From DATAES01 sp963721305 (GTDB lineage: Bacteria > Actinomycetota > Acidimicrobiia > Acidimicrobiales > JACDCH01): DNA of 64,000 bases. The translations under genes and the position numbers were made by a program. The notes beneath the pieces are model-generated. The model worked only from the letters and a program-made list of their open reading frames with translations. It was not told where the DNA came from and did not search any database. The stretch lies in assembly GCA_963721305.1 (NCBI GenBank), contig CAVRIR010000006.1, positions 124,001 through 188,000 on the forward strand. The letters are read 5' to 3'. This document shows, in pieces, positions 1 to 8,712 of this stretch; the stretch's first letter is position 1, and the number at the start of each line of letters is the position of its first letter.

Positions 1-510
1 GCGGCGTGGTAGCGACCGACGACATCGTTGAGGTCGATCCTGTCCTCCTCGAGAATGGCCGGCCTCAAATGGTGCTCACCAAACATGGGACGCTGGCTGC
101 AGTAGGTGCGGAACATCACCGACTGATCGTCGACGGACTCAGCAACCACTGCCAGCGGCCAACTCACCTCCTTGCCATCGTCCGCGGCCAGGTGGGCCAG
201 GATCTCCACGACAGCCCGATTACCGGAACAGGTCGATGCCACCGACTCGGTTGTCGCGTGACGCTCCCCCAACCACAACCGGTTCCGGCGGACGAACCGC
301 CGCAGCTGCCGGTGCCCTTGGACCTGCCCAGCCCGGGGGTCGTAGATGACTATCCGGCCCGGCCACACCGTTTCGAGAGCGTCAGCATCGCCCTCTTCCA
401 ACGCAGTGAAGAACTGGGCGACCGGGTCAGCCAGACCGGCGGCGCGAGTCTGCCTGCGGGCAAGTTCCACGGCCGCGACAAAGTCGGGGAACCAGGGCAT
501 TGAACTCACT
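1..510 (-). CDS. NTF2/SnoaL-like protein, 3' end cut by window edge
   Basis: An open minus-strand frame runs off the left edge, so the protein is incomplete at its C-terminus. The first residues read MPWFPDFVAAVELARRQ, followed by PVAQFFTALEEGDADALETVW and later EVSWPLAVVAESVDD. A short helix, then 'ALEEGDADAL' and a beta-rich remainder, fits the NTF2-like/SnoaL fold of small ligand-binding or isomerase-like proteins; the family call is by eye. An ATG lies at 501 and an in-frame GTG at 510. The GTG is nearer an AAAGGAG box, but its spacing of about 15 nt is long, so the start is uncertain. It is divergent from the VOC gene at 597. Substrate unknown. Confidence 0.6.
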
Positions 511-596
511 ATGGCGCATCGGCGCTCCTTTTGATCCCGCCAGTGCAACAGGATTGAACGACGACGCCACCACTCGCCAGCACCAAAGGAGGGCCT

Positions 597-1049
597 GTGT
601 CCGCGACACCCCCGTTTCCCGCTCCCGCCGAAGGAATCGTTCTCGCCCACTTCATCGTGTCTGAGGACGTCGAACGTTCTCGCCGCTTCTACACCGAGGT
701 GCTCGGCGGTCAGGCGGTCACGACCGGAGAGCCCTCCTATGTCGCGCTCGCCAATGGCTGGATCATCATCAATCGCGGCGGTGGCCCGACCGACGACAAA
801 CCGACCGTCACCCTCGAGATCCCGCCAGACCCGAGTCGGACCAGCAGCTTCCTCAACATCCGAGTCGCCGACATCCACTCCGTGTACGACGAGTGGAGCG
901 CGCGCGGGGCGCAGTTCCTCACCACCCCGAAGCAACACGAAACCGAGATCCGCTGCTACATCCGCGACCCGGATGGACATCTCATCGAGGTCGGCCAGAC
1001 CACGGCAGCCCTTCGAGGTCAGCAGCCGGGCCCAGAGAGGACGTCATGA
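597..1049 (+). CDS. VOC (glyoxalase/bleomycin-resistance) family protein
   Basis: A 150-residue protein with one vicinal-oxygen-chelate module. Visible features are an N-terminal 'LAHFIVSEDVERSRRFYTEV' strand-helix, a central 'FLNIRVADIHSVYDEW' repeat half, and the closing 'IRDPDGHLIEVGQ' with the typical metal-ligand Glu. GTG start at 597 with an AAAGGAGGG ribosome binding site at 585-593, about 4 nt upstream. VOC proteins include dioxygenases, isomerases and antibiotic-binding proteins; nothing here fixes the substrate. It stands between two divergent or convergent neighbours and is probably monocistronic. Confidence 0.85.
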   Translation: MSATPPFPAPAEGIVLAHFIVSEDVERSRRFYTEVLGGQAVTTGEPSYVALANGWIIINRGGGPTDDKPTVTLEIPPDPSRTSSFLNIRVADIHSVYDEWSARGAQFLTTPKQHETEIRCYIRDPDGHLIEVGQTTAALRGQQPGPERTS

Positions 1050-1079
1050 CGCGGGAGCGTGCGATACGCGACCTCGGCG

Positions 1080-1790
1080 TCAACGACCCGCGGCCTGACC
1101 GCCGTCTATGTGCAAGATCTCGCCGGTGACAAACGAGGCCTGCTCGAGATAGAGGATCCCATCGACGACGTCGTCGATTTCGCCAAGCCGGCCAATGGGA
1201 TGGGCGCCGGCCACACCTTCGTACGACGCCGGGTCGTGTGAGGGCGTCTTGATGACTCCGAGGGAGACGGCGTTGACCCGGATCCCACGCGATGCGTATT
1301 CGATCGCCAGCGACCGCGTCACCGCAGCGAGTCCACCTTTCGTGAGGGCCGCCAGCGCAGAGGGTCTGGTGCTGTCGGCGTGGTCGACGAGGCTGGTGCT
1401 GATGTTGACGACGTGGCCGCTGCCCTGGGTCAGCATCTGTCGGATCGAGCGCTGAGTGATGTGGAAGAACCCGGTCAGATTCACGGCAGTGATGGCAGCA
1501 AAGTCGTCGGGGGTGTAGTCGGTGAAGGGCTTGCCGATGTAGATCCCCGCGTTGTTGATGAGAGTGTCGATCCGTCCGAACCGGCCGCGTGCCTGCTCGA
1601 CCACGCGTCGGGCGGTATCGACGTCTGTGATGTCACCCTGCACTGTGAGAAGGTCGGATTCGTCGGCGGCGGGGATCGCGCGCGAGGTGGCGACTACGGC
1701 GTATCCCGCACGACGGAACGCGGTTGCGAGACCTGCGCCGATTCCCCGATCAGCGCCGGTGATGATCACGACTCTCTGTGACTCGCTCAT
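1080..1790 (-). CDS. SDR-family oxidoreductase lacking the usual catalytic tyrosine
   Basis: A 236-residue short-chain dehydrogenase/reductase. The start is set at 1790, where GGAGGA lies just upstream and the protein opens MSESQRVVIITGADRGIGAG with the TGxxxGxG cofactor motif. Next come 'INNAGIY' (NNAG), an active-site Ser in 'NISTSLVDHAD', and the C-terminal 'VTGEILHIDGGQ'. The canonical YxxxK is not present: the Lys is in 'ALAALTKGGL' and the position four residues before it is Ala. The rest of the fold is intact, so this looks like a subfamily trait and not decay. It may be a catalytically unusual or non-enzymatic SDR. It converges with the VOC gene, 30 nt apart. Confidence 0.85.
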   Translation of the reverse strand: MSESQRVVIITGADRGIGAGLATAFRRAGYAVVATSRAIPAADESDLLTVQGDITDVDTARRVVEQARGRFGRIDTLINNAGIYIGKPFTDYTPDDFAAITAVNLTGFFHITQRSIRQMLTQGSGHVVNISTSLVDHADSTRPSALAALTKGGLAAVTRSLAIEYASRGIRVNAVSLGVIKTPSHDPASYEGVAGAHPIGRLGEIDDVVDGILYLEQASFVTGEILHIDGGQAAGR

Positions 1791-1860
1791 TCGTCCTCCG
1801 TTCTCAGAGACGGTGCGTCCTCGCGGCCTACCGTCGTGTCGACCAAAGAGAGGTTCGACG

Positions 1861-3633
1861 ATGTCGCAGAGTGTTGCCAGGCTCGTCTCGGTCAATGTCG
1901 GACTGCCGCAGGAGATCACGTGGCACGGGAAGACCGTGTTCACCGGCATCTGGAAGGAACCTGTCGAGGGGCCACGCGCCGTCCGCCGTCTGAACGTTGA
2001 CGGTGACGGCCAGGGTGATCGGGAGGGTCACGGAGGCGAGCAGCGGGCCGTGTACGTGTACCAACTCGACTCGTACCGGTACTGGCAGGACCAGATGCAC
2101 CGCGACGACTTCACCTTCGGCCAGTTCGGCGAGAACTTCACGGTCGAGGGACTTGGCGATGACGAGGTCTGCGTCGGCGACCGATACCGCATCGGCTCCG
2201 CGCTCTTCGAGGTCACCCAACCGCGGGTCACGTGCTATCGGGTCGGAATTCGGATGGACGAGCCGCGCATGGCTGCGCTCCTGGTTGCGCACGGCCGTCC
2301 GGGGTTCTACTTCCGGGTCATCGAAGAGGGCGACGTTCAGGCCGGCGACGACGTGACGACGGTCGGGACCGGGCCCGAGGGGATGACGGTCGCAGAAGTC
2401 AACGCGCTCCTCTACCTCGGCGGCCGTCGCGACGTCGAGCAACTCCGGCGCGCTCTTCGCATCCCCGCGCTCAGCCCGGGCTGGCAGCGGTCGCTGCAAG
2501 CGCTCCTCGAGGAGGAGCTCCGGCAATCGCCCGGCGGAGGGAACGCCGGACTCAAGACGCTCGGTCCACCGCCGGCGTGGCGCGGCTTCCGCACGCTCCG
2601 GGTCGCGGCGAAGCAAGCAGAGAGCAGCAACGTCGTGTCCCTGGACCTTGGCGCCGACGATGGTCAGCCCATGCCCCGCGCCGAACCGGGGCAATTCATC
2701 ACGGTCAAACTCCGGGCGCGCCCGGATTCCTCTCCACTCGTGCGCAGCTATTCGCTCTCAGGAGCACCGGGAGATGTCACGTACAGGATCGCCGTCAAGG
2801 TCGAACCCCACGGCGCCGCTGGCCAGTACATCCGGGCCGAGGTCCGCGTCGGCGACCAAATAGAGGTCGGAGCGCCACGAGGACTGTTCAGCCTCGACGA
2901 CAGTGACCGGCCCGTCGTGCTCGTCAGCGCGGGCGTTGGCGTGACACCGGTGCTGGCCATGTTGCACGCGCTCCACGACCGCCGTTCTACCCGTGACATC
3001 TGGTGGCTCCACGGCGCTCGGAACAGATCCGAACACGCCTTCGCCCAGGAGACCAACGCACTCCTGGACGACCTGGCCCACGTGCACCGCCACATCTGGT
3101 ACAGCCGGCCAGGCGCTACGGACCGCACCGACACCGACTACGACGCTGTCGGGCGCATCACGCCAGAGGCCCTGGAATCGGCAGGCGTTCCCATCGATGG
3201 CATGTACTACCTGTGCGGACCAACTCCGTTCATGGACGCGCTTCGCCAGGGACTGGCTGCACTCGGGGTTGCCGCGGAACGCTTGCACACCGAGGTCTTC
3301 GGTGCAGAAGGGTCCATCACGCCCGGAGTCGTCGTAGGTCCGGTGCGGGCGCCACATCAGCCTGACGCACCAGGCTCGGGCCCACTCATCTCGTTCGTGC
3401 GCACCGGGCTCAACGTCCGTTGGGGTGACGGCCGCACCAGCATCCTCGAGTTGGCGGAGGCCTGTGACATCCCGGTGCGGTGGTCGTGTCGCAGCGGTGT
3501 CTGCCACACGTGCGAGACCGGTCTGCTCGACGGAACGGTCGACTACTCCCCCGAGCCGCTCGACGCGCCCGCCGACGGCAACCTGCTCGTGTGCTGCTCA
3601 CAACCCAACACCGACCTCGCCATCGACCTCTAG
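1861..3633 (+). CDS. MOSC domain - flavin reductase - [2Fe-2S] ferredoxin fusion
   Basis: A 590-residue three-part redox protein. Residues about 30-170 form a MOSC domain with the conserved Cys in 'PRVTCYRVG' (Cys125), followed by a YiiM-like helical segment (about 175-225). Residues 243-480 form a ferredoxin-NADP reductase-type module, with the flavin motif RSYSLS at 295-300, 'VSAGVGVTPVLAML' and 'YLCGPTPFM' for NAD(P)H. Residues 508-590 form a plant-type [2Fe-2S] ferredoxin with Cys543, Cys548, Cys551 and Cys578 or 579. The start is chosen at 1861 (GAGAGG upstream), because the longer frame before it overlaps the divergent SDR gene. Known relatives pass electrons from NAD(P)H through flavin and Fe-S to a partner or MOSC substrate; the substrate here is unknown. 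Confidence 0.9.
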   Translation: MSQSVARLVSVNVGLPQEITWHGKTVFTGIWKEPVEGPRAVRRLNVDGDGQGDREGHGGEQRAVYVYQLDSYRYWQDQMHRDDFTFGQFGENFTVEGLGDDEVCVGDRYRIGSALFEVTQPRVTCYRVGIRMDEPRMAALLVAHGRPGFYFRVIEEGDVQAGDDVTTVGTGPEGMTVAEVNALLYLGGRRDVEQLRRALRIPALSPGWQRSLQALLEEELRQSPGGGNAGLKTLGPPPAWRGFRTLRVAAKQAESSNVVSLDLGADDGQPMPRAEPGQFITVKLRARPDSSPLVRSYSLSGAPGDVTYRIAVKVEPHGAAGQYIRAEVRVGDQIEVGAPRGLFSLDDSDRPVVLVSAGVGVTPVLAMLHALHDRRSTRDIWWLHGARNRSEHAFAQETNALLDDLAHVHRHIWYSRPGATDRTDTDYDAVGRITPEALESAGVPIDGMYYLCGPTPFMDALRQGLAALGVAAERLHTEVFGAEGSITPGVVVGPVRAPHQPDAPGSGPLISFVRTGLNVRWGDGRTSILELAEACDIPVRWSCRSGVCHTCETGLLDGTVDYSPEPLDAPADGNLLVCCSQPNTDLAIDL

Positions 3634-3765
3634 GGCTGGTGTTGCGACACAGCAGTGTTTCGAAATAGACTTGTGTAGATAGCGACGAGACAACCGGCGA
3701 AAGGGCACCTCCTTGACTTGGTCACGTTTCGCTGCGACCGAAGGTGAGCTCGCGGGTCAACAGTC

Positions 3766-4353
3766 ATGAACACGACAACCTCCGGGACGCGGCCCGGGCG
3801 GCACCGCAGCGAAGCGGCCAACCAGGCGATCCTCGATGCCACGCTCGCCGTTCTCGCGGAGCAGGGCTACGCCGGGCTCACGGTTGCCGCTGTCATCGAA
3901 CGGTCGGGAGTCTCGTCGGCGACGCTCTACCGGCGGTACGCCACAAAGGCCGAACTCGTCACCGCCGCGATCACGACGCTGCTGCCGTTGCCTGTCGACA
4001 TCGACACCGGCTCGTTCGAGACCGACCTCAGCGCGTTCATCCGCAGCGTGGCGCAGTCGATCGAACGGCGCAATGAGCGCGTCGTGCAGGCGCTGCGCAT
4101 CGAGAAGGCACGCGATCCCGAACTGAACGCGTACCTGCGCGAGCACTTCCTCACCCCCCGGCTCGCGAACCTCAAGGCGATCCTCACACGAGCCAAGCGG
4201 CGAGGCGAGATCGACACCGTCCCTCCCGTTGACGTCGCGCTCAGCCTCGTCACTGGCCCGCTGTACCACCGGGCGTATCACCTCGACAAGCCGCTCAACC
4301 CCGCGTTCGTGAAGAACACCATTGCGTTTGCGGTTCGAGCGCTCCGCGCATGA
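3766..4353 (+). CDS. TetR-family transcriptional regulator
   Basis: A 195-residue repressor-type protein. The N-terminal HTH (about residues 20-65) reads 'AILDATLAVLAEQGYAGLTV', then 'VIERSGVSSATLYRRYATKA', a classic TetR recognition helix. The C-terminal helical domain has a TetR_C-like 'GPLYHRAYHLDKPL' near the end. Its stop overlaps the start of the MFS transporter by 4 nt (ATGA at 4350), so the two are translationally coupled. The regulator probably controls the pump in response to a pump substrate (inference). About 130 nt upstream is non-coding and should hold the promoter; it includes an 8-bp palindrome at 3658-3665. Confidence 0.92.
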   Translation: MNTTTSGTRPGRHRSEAANQAILDATLAVLAEQGYAGLTVAAVIERSGVSSATLYRRYATKAELVTAAITTLLPLPVDIDTGSFETDLSAFIRSVAQSIERRNERVVQALRIEKARDPELNAYLREHFLTPRLANLKAILTRAKRRGEIDTVPPVDVALSLVTGPLYHRAYHLDKPLNPAFVKNTIAFAVRALRA

Positions 4354-5999
4354 CCGACGAACATCTGGACCCTCGACGCTGGGTCACGCTCGGAATCATC
4401 ATCATCTCGCTCGTGATCGTGGTGCTCGACACAACGGTGCTCAACGTGGCCATCCCGACGATCCTGCGTGAGCTGCACACCGAGCTACCCACCCTGCAAT
4501 GGGTTCTCACCGGATACTCACTCACGTTCGCGACCTGCCTCATCATCGGCGGCAGGCTCGGCGACGTGTTCGGCGCTCGGCGCATGTTCATCATCGGCGC
4601 GGCACTCTTCGGTGTGGGATCGCTACTCGCGTCGCGGGCGCAGTCGGTCGACACCTTGATCGTCGGAGAGGCCATCATCGAAGGCATCGGCGCGTCGCTC
4701 ATGATGCCGGCGACGCTCGCGATCCTGTCGACCACGTTCGAGGGTGCCGAACGGGCGAAGGCATTCGCGATCTGGGGCGCTGCGTCCGGTGTTGCGGTGG
4801 CGTTCGGTCCCGTGGTGGGCGGCTTCCTCACCACGAACTACTCCTGGCGGTGGGCGTTCCGCATCAACGTGATCGTCGCTCCCTTGGCCGTGCTCGGCGC
4901 CATGTTGTTCATACGCCGCCCGCCGAAGACGGAACACCGACCGCGAGTCGACGTGCCAGGCGCGTTGTTGATCGGCTCGGGCACGTTTTGCGTCGTGTTC
5001 GCGTTGAGCGAGGCGGCCATCTACGGGTGGATCCGACCATTGCAGGACTTCACCGTCGGCTCACTCGACATCTGGCCCGCGTCGCGGCCGTTTTCGATCG
5101 TCGTCCCGATGCTGATGCTCGCGGTTTTGTTGCTCGGCGCCTTCGTGGTCCTCGAACGACACAAGGAGCGCACCGGATCCGACCCGCTGTTCGAGCTCAG
5201 CCAACTCCGCTTCTTGAGCTTCCGCTACGGGCTGGTCACCACCGCGGTCCTCGCCATGGGACAGCTCGGCTTCCTGTTCGTGCTGCCCGTGTTGCTGCAG
5301 GACGGCGCGCAACATCTGTCCGCCGTCGAGACCGGTCTGTGGCTCGTGCCATCTGGCGTGTCCATCGCCATCGGTGCGCAGATCGGCGGACGGCTGACCC
5401 GGGTGGTGAACACCACGATCGTCGTGCGCATCGGCCTCGCGACCGAAGCCATGGGGCTCCTGCTCATCGCGGCTGCCGTGTCGCGGTCGATCACGTTCCT
5501 CACCCTGCTGCCCGGACTCGTGGTCTTCAGCCTGGGGCTCGGCTTCGCCAGCTCACAGCTCACCAACGTCGTGCTGAGCGAGATCGAGAAACAGCACGCG
5601 GGCGCGGCAAGCGGTGCCAACACCACCGTGCGTCAAATCGGCGCCGCACTCGGCATCGCCGTGATCGGCACGCTGCTGAGCACCCAGATGCTGCGTCATG
5701 CAACCGACGCGATTCGCAGCTCGACGCTCGGAACCGATGTGAAGGCACGAGCGCTCGGCCAGTTGCACGCGTCCGGTGTGGGCTTCGTCCCGCCGCCGTC
5801 GCTCACCCATGCGATCGAGAACGCGGTCGCGTCAGGCGCCCGGCCCGCGTTGTTGTTCGCGTCCTTCGTCGTCACCTGCGGCGCACTGCTCTCGTTCCTC
5901 ATCCCCCACGTCGACCCGGTGGTGCCGAAGCGTGCCCAGTTCACCGAATCCCTTGTGATCGATGAACCGCTCGACGTCGAGCCCTCCCTGATCGACTGA
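4350..5999 (+). CDS. MFS drug:H+ antiporter, DHA2 (14-TM) family
   Basis: A 549-residue integral membrane protein with about 14 hydrophobic segments. TM1 carries the DHA2 signature 'VVLDTTVLNVAIPTI'. The loop 'GGRLGDVFGARRMF' is the MFS motif A, and 'GAASGVAVAFGPVVGGFLT' is the antiporter motif C-like helix. The family exports drugs, dyes and other lipophilic compounds by proton antiport (EmrB/QacA-like). It is coupled to the TetR gene upstream by an ATGA overlap, a common regulator-pump pairing. It converges with the serine hydrolase gene 37 nt downstream. The actual substrate cannot be told from sequence. Confidence 0.92.
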   Translation: MTDEHLDPRRWVTLGIIIISLVIVVLDTTVLNVAIPTILRELHTELPTLQWVLTGYSLTFATCLIIGGRLGDVFGARRMFIIGAALFGVGSLLASRAQSVDTLIVGEAIIEGIGASLMMPATLAILSTTFEGAERAKAFAIWGAASGVAVAFGPVVGGFLTTNYSWRWAFRINVIVAPLAVLGAMLFIRRPPKTEHRPRVDVPGALLIGSGTFCVVFALSEAAIYGWIRPLQDFTVGSLDIWPASRPFSIVVPMLMLAVLLLGAFVVLERHKERTGSDPLFELSQLRFLSFRYGLVTTAVLAMGQLGFLFVLPVLLQDGAQHLSAVETGLWLVPSGVSIAIGAQIGGRLTRVVNTTIVVRIGLATEAMGLLLIAAAVSRSITFLTLLPGLVVFSLGLGFASSQLTNVVLSEIEKQHAGAASGANTTVRQIGAALGIAVIGTLLSTQMLRHATDAIRSSTLGTDVKARALGQLHASGVGFVPPPSLTHAIENAVASGARPALLFASFVVTCGALLSFLIPHVDPVVPKRAQFTESLVIDEPLDVEPSLID

Positions 6000-6036
6000 A
6001 AGCAACCGCGAGTCACGCCGCTCTTCCGGCCATGCG

Positions 6037-7221
6037 CTATGGCAGTGCGGTGTAGGTGCTCGTCCAGAAGTCCTGGTGGATCGGTGGGAGCCACGGACCG
6101 CTGAAGAGCTGGTTGGTGAGCAGGATGCCGATCAGTCCTTCGACTGGATCGTTGGCCCACGACGTGCCCATGCCACCGGTCCACGAGTAAGTACCGGGCG
6201 ACTCGGCGATGTGCGTCTTGCGTCGTACGACGCCCACTCCGAAGCCCCAACCGAGCGCGCCGGTGGGGTCGGGGCCGGCCTGTAGCGAGCCGTCGACGGC
6301 ATAGAGCTGGTCGGTCGTCATCGCTGCCACTGACGAGCGCGACAGGATCGGGCCCCCGCCGTCCAGCAGCGCCTGCGCGAAGGCGAGGTAGTCGTCGAGG
6401 GTGGAGACGAGCCCGCCAGCGCCGGACTCGAAGGCCGGCCTCGCCGCCCAGCCACCATCGGTGGGGTCGAACATCGCACCAGGCTCCGGTGCCCAAGCCG
6501 ATGGCAGGTACGAGGGGCCGAAGCGCCCCATCGACACAGCCGCCACGCGGAAGGCCGTGTCACGCATGCCGAGCGGCCCGAAGATCCGCTCCTGCAGCAC
6601 GTCGCCGAAACGCTTGCCTGCGGCCCGCTCCACCACGACCCCGAGGACATCGGAGCCCATGTTGTAGAGCCACTTCTCACCGGGCTGCTGATCGAGCGGG
6701 AATCGCCCGAGCACGGCCACGAACTCGTCGGGCGATGGGGTCTTCGACGGCTGCGGCGGCCCGACCTCGATGCCCATCGCCGCGGCCATGGCGCCGGGCA
6801 GGGTCTGACCCTCCCAATCGGCGAAGTCCATGCCCCAACCGAGGCGGAACGTGAGGGCGTCGTGCACCGTCGGTTGCCGAGCCGCAGGCACGGTGTCGTC
6901 GACAGATCCCTTCGGGTCGATCATCACTCTGCGGTCGGCGAGCTCGGGAAGCCAGCGGTCGAGCGGATCATCGAGGCGCAGCACGCAGTCCTCAGCCAAG
7001 GCGAGCACCGCGGCCGCCGTGACCGGCTTGGTCATCGACGCGATGCGGAAGATGCTGTCGCGCTGTACGGGCGCCGACCCGTCGAGTGTGCCGGCGACGC
7101 CGGCGTGCACCTCGCCGTCGCGCGCCATCAGCCATGCTGCTCCCGGTACCCCGTCCGCCGCCACGTGACTGGCGACCAGTTCGTCGAGTCGATCCAGCCC
7201 GTCCTTCGACCATGCGCTCAT
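6037..7221 (-). CDS. Serine hydrolase, beta-lactamase/esterase family (class C-like)
   Basis: A 394-residue enzyme of the beta-lactamase-related (PF00144) family. The nucleophile motif is S62-M-T-K65 in 'IFRIASMTKPVTAA'; the Tyr of the YxN-like element is in 'KWLYNMGSDVLG'. Other features are 'PGEKWLYNMG' and a C-terminal 'WTGGMGTSWANDP' box in place of KTG. The start at 7221 is chosen for its AGGAGGT site; longer frames upstream have none. No signal peptide is seen, so it is probably a cytoplasmic esterase or amidase and not a periplasmic beta-lactamase. It lies 58 nt downstream of the ArsR gene and may be the last gene of that operon. Confidence 0.87.
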   Translation of the reverse strand: MSAWSKDGLDRLDELVASHVAADGVPGAAWLMARDGEVHAGVAGTLDGSAPVQRDSIFRIASMTKPVTAAAVLALAEDCVLRLDDPLDRWLPELADRRVMIDPKGSVDDTVPAARQPTVHDALTFRLGWGMDFADWEGQTLPGAMAAAMGIEVGPPQPSKTPSPDEFVAVLGRFPLDQQPGEKWLYNMGSDVLGVVVERAAGKRFGDVLQERIFGPLGMRDTAFRVAAVSMGRFGPSYLPSAWAPEPGAMFDPTDGGWAARPAFESGAGGLVSTLDDYLAFAQALLDGGGPILSRSSVAAMTTDQLYAVDGSLQAGPDPTGALGWGFGVGVVRRKTHIAESPGTYSWTGGMGTSWANDPVEGLIGILLTNQLFSGPWLPPIHQDFWTSTYTALP

Positions 7222-7279
7222 CTCGACCTCCTGTTCGGCCCGCATCCTGTCGACTTCAGACGACTTCACAGGTTCGGAC

Positions 7280-7681
7280 TCATCGGTATGCGCTGCCCGA
7301 ATCGGGTTCGTGCGGATCATCTGTGCTGGTGCCCGGTCTGATCGAACGGTCAGCGGCGTGTGCCAGTTCCGCGAGGTGCTTGATCACTCGCAGTCGGCGG
7401 TCCCAGCGGTTGGCGACTTCGGACAATGCGTCGGCTGCTTCGGCGAGACGTTGTTCGCGGACCTCGTAACGGACCTCGCGTCCTTGTCGGTGTCCGTCGA
7501 TGAGTCCGACTCGTTGCAGGAGCGATAGGTGTTTGGAGATCGCTTGTCGACTGACGGGCATGTCCGCTGTGAGGGTTGTCGCTGTGGCCTGACCGCCGGC
7601 AACGAGGAGATCGAGCAGTTTGCGGCGAGTCGGATCCGCCATCGCTTCCCAGAGGTCGTCATCATCGGCTGCGGGGTTCAT
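7280..7681 (-). CDS. ArsR-family winged-helix repressor
   Basis: A 133-residue regulator. The wHTH covers about residues 8-85: 'LWEAMADPTRRKLLDLLV', the recognition helix 'PVSRQAISKHLSLLQRVGLI', and the wing 'GHRQGREVRYEV'. No Cys pair for metal sensing is seen. This is the type of ArsR regulator usually paired with AHSA1/SRPBCC proteins. Its start overlaps the stop of the SRPBCC gene upstream (ATGA, 7678-7681). The operon probably begins at the two palindromes at 8713-8764, which are good candidates for its own binding sites. Confidence 0.9.
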   Translation of the reverse strand: MNPAADDDDLWEAMADPTRRKLLDLLVAGGQATATTLTADMPVSRQAISKHLSLLQRVGLIDGHRQGREVRYEVREQRLAEAADALSEVANRWDRRLRVIKHLAELAHAADRSIRPGTSTDDPHEPDSGSAYR

Positions 7682-8145
7682 GGTGAAGATGAGTGTCCGG
7701 ACACAAAGAGGTCCCGCAAGCGGTCTCCCTGGACTTGCCAACCGTGACGGTGCTCTTCGAGGAACTTCTGCTTCTTCTCGTCGGGCATGTCCATTCGGTC
7801 GAGGCCGGTTTCGACAACGCGCAGTCGGGTCCGCTCGTCGCCGTCGGCGACAAGCGTGAAGGTGACGAGCGTCGAGTTGGCTTCCGTGGCGCGTTCGCCG
7901 GGCGGATACACCCACCGATACGAGAAACGGTGCGGACGGTCGGCGGCGACAACCGTGATGCCGACGACGTTGGGCGCGTCGGTGTCTGCGCGGAACGTGA
8001 GCGAGCCGACCGCTCCCGGTCGCGCTTCGACGTCGGCCGCATCGCTGAACCATGTGCGGATCAGTTCCGGTTCGGTGATCGTGCGCCACACGACCTCGAC
8101 CGGCGCGTCGATCTCGATGTCGCGTTCGATCGTGTAGCTGTTCAT
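7678..8145 (-). CDS. SRPBCC (AHSA1-like) domain protein
   Basis: A 155-residue protein starting MNSYTIERDIEIDAPVEVVW, followed by 'ITEPELIRTWFSDAADVEAR', the usual AHSA1/START-like opening. The C-terminal amphipathic helix 'KKQKFLEEHRHGWQV' closes the hydrophobic ligand cavity in this family. Its role is unknown; such proteins bind small hydrophobic ligands. It is the middle gene of an SRPBCC-SRPBCC-ArsR set and ends in an ATGA overlap with arsR. The start at 8145 is the one that gives the conserved N-terminus; longer readings add low-complexity sequence. Confidence 0.88.
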   Translation of the reverse strand: MNSYTIERDIEIDAPVEVVWRTITEPELIRTWFSDAADVEARPGAVGSLTFRADTDAPNVVGITVVAADRPHRFSYRWVYPPGERATEANSTLVTFTLVADGDERTRLRVVETGLDRMDMPDEKKQKFLEEHRHGWQVQGDRLRDLFVSGHSSSP

Positions 8146-8189
8146 CGGTCCAGTCTCATGAGGAGGTCGGGTACGGAGCTTCGTCCGGA

Positions 8190-8675
8190 TCAACGCGACG
8201 TGTCGCGAGGCTCGTTCGGTCGGCCTTCGCCGGTCTCGAGGAACTGGTGCAGGCTGGGCATGAAGTGATTCCAGCCGGCACGGCACTGGTCGAAGCACTC
8301 CAGCGCGGGTCGCAACCCGACGTGGCGGAACAGGATGGAGCAGGTTCCGTCGTCGCCCGGTTGCACCAAGAACGAGGGCTTCGTCCCGACCCAGTCGGCC
8401 ATGACCGCGCAGTCCGTCACCGTCCAGGTGACTTCCCCCTTCCCCGGCGTGTGCTCGAGCGTGAAGTTGACGAACGGAGCCCCGTCGCCAATGAACAGCT
8501 GCACCTCGTCGCCGTCACGGGCAGACCCCGTCGCGGCTGTCCACCACCGGCTGATCACGGTGTCGTCGGTGAGGGCCTCGATCACTTTCGGCAGCGGAGC
8601 GCGCACCCGCATGTCGTAGGCGTAGTCGTCCGAGGCGGCGCTGACGGAAGGCGCTGAAGATGAACGTGTGGTCAT
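8190..8675 (-). CDS. SRPBCC (AHSA1-like) domain protein, first gene of ArsR operon
   Basis: A 161-residue SRPBCC protein. The body begins 'DYAYDMRVRAPLPKVIEAL' and 'VISRWWTAATGSARDGDE'; the final helix is 'AGWNHFMPSLHQFLETGEG'. An acidic/Ser-rich leader of about 20 residues precedes the domain. The start at 8675 follows an AAGGGGA site. It is only distantly similar to the SRPBCC gene downstream (44 nt away), so this is not a recent duplication. It is transcribed from the region with two GCAA-N7-TTGC palindromes and is probably repressed by the ArsR protein encoded two genes downstream. Confidence 0.85.
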   Translation of the reverse strand: MTTRSSSAPSVSAASDDYAYDMRVRAPLPKVIEALTDDTVISRWWTAATGSARDGDEVQLFIGDGAPFVNFTLEHTPGKGEVTWTVTDCAVMADWVGTKPSFLVQPGDDGTCSILFRHVGLRPALECFDQCRAGWNHFMPSLHQFLETGEGRPNEPRDTSR

Positions 8676-8712
8676 GATGTCCCCTTGTCTCGTTCGGTCG
8701 GGGGTGTCCTCG

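Noticed and set aside
6..503. 165-codon plus-strand frame at the left edge
   Set aside because: It is antisense to the NTF2-like partial gene, which shows family-like sequence and runs off the edge.
2232..2906. Out-of-frame ORFs inside the MOSC fusion gene
   Set aside because: Arg/Gly-rich shadow translations with no motif; the main frame is continuous with three recognised domains.
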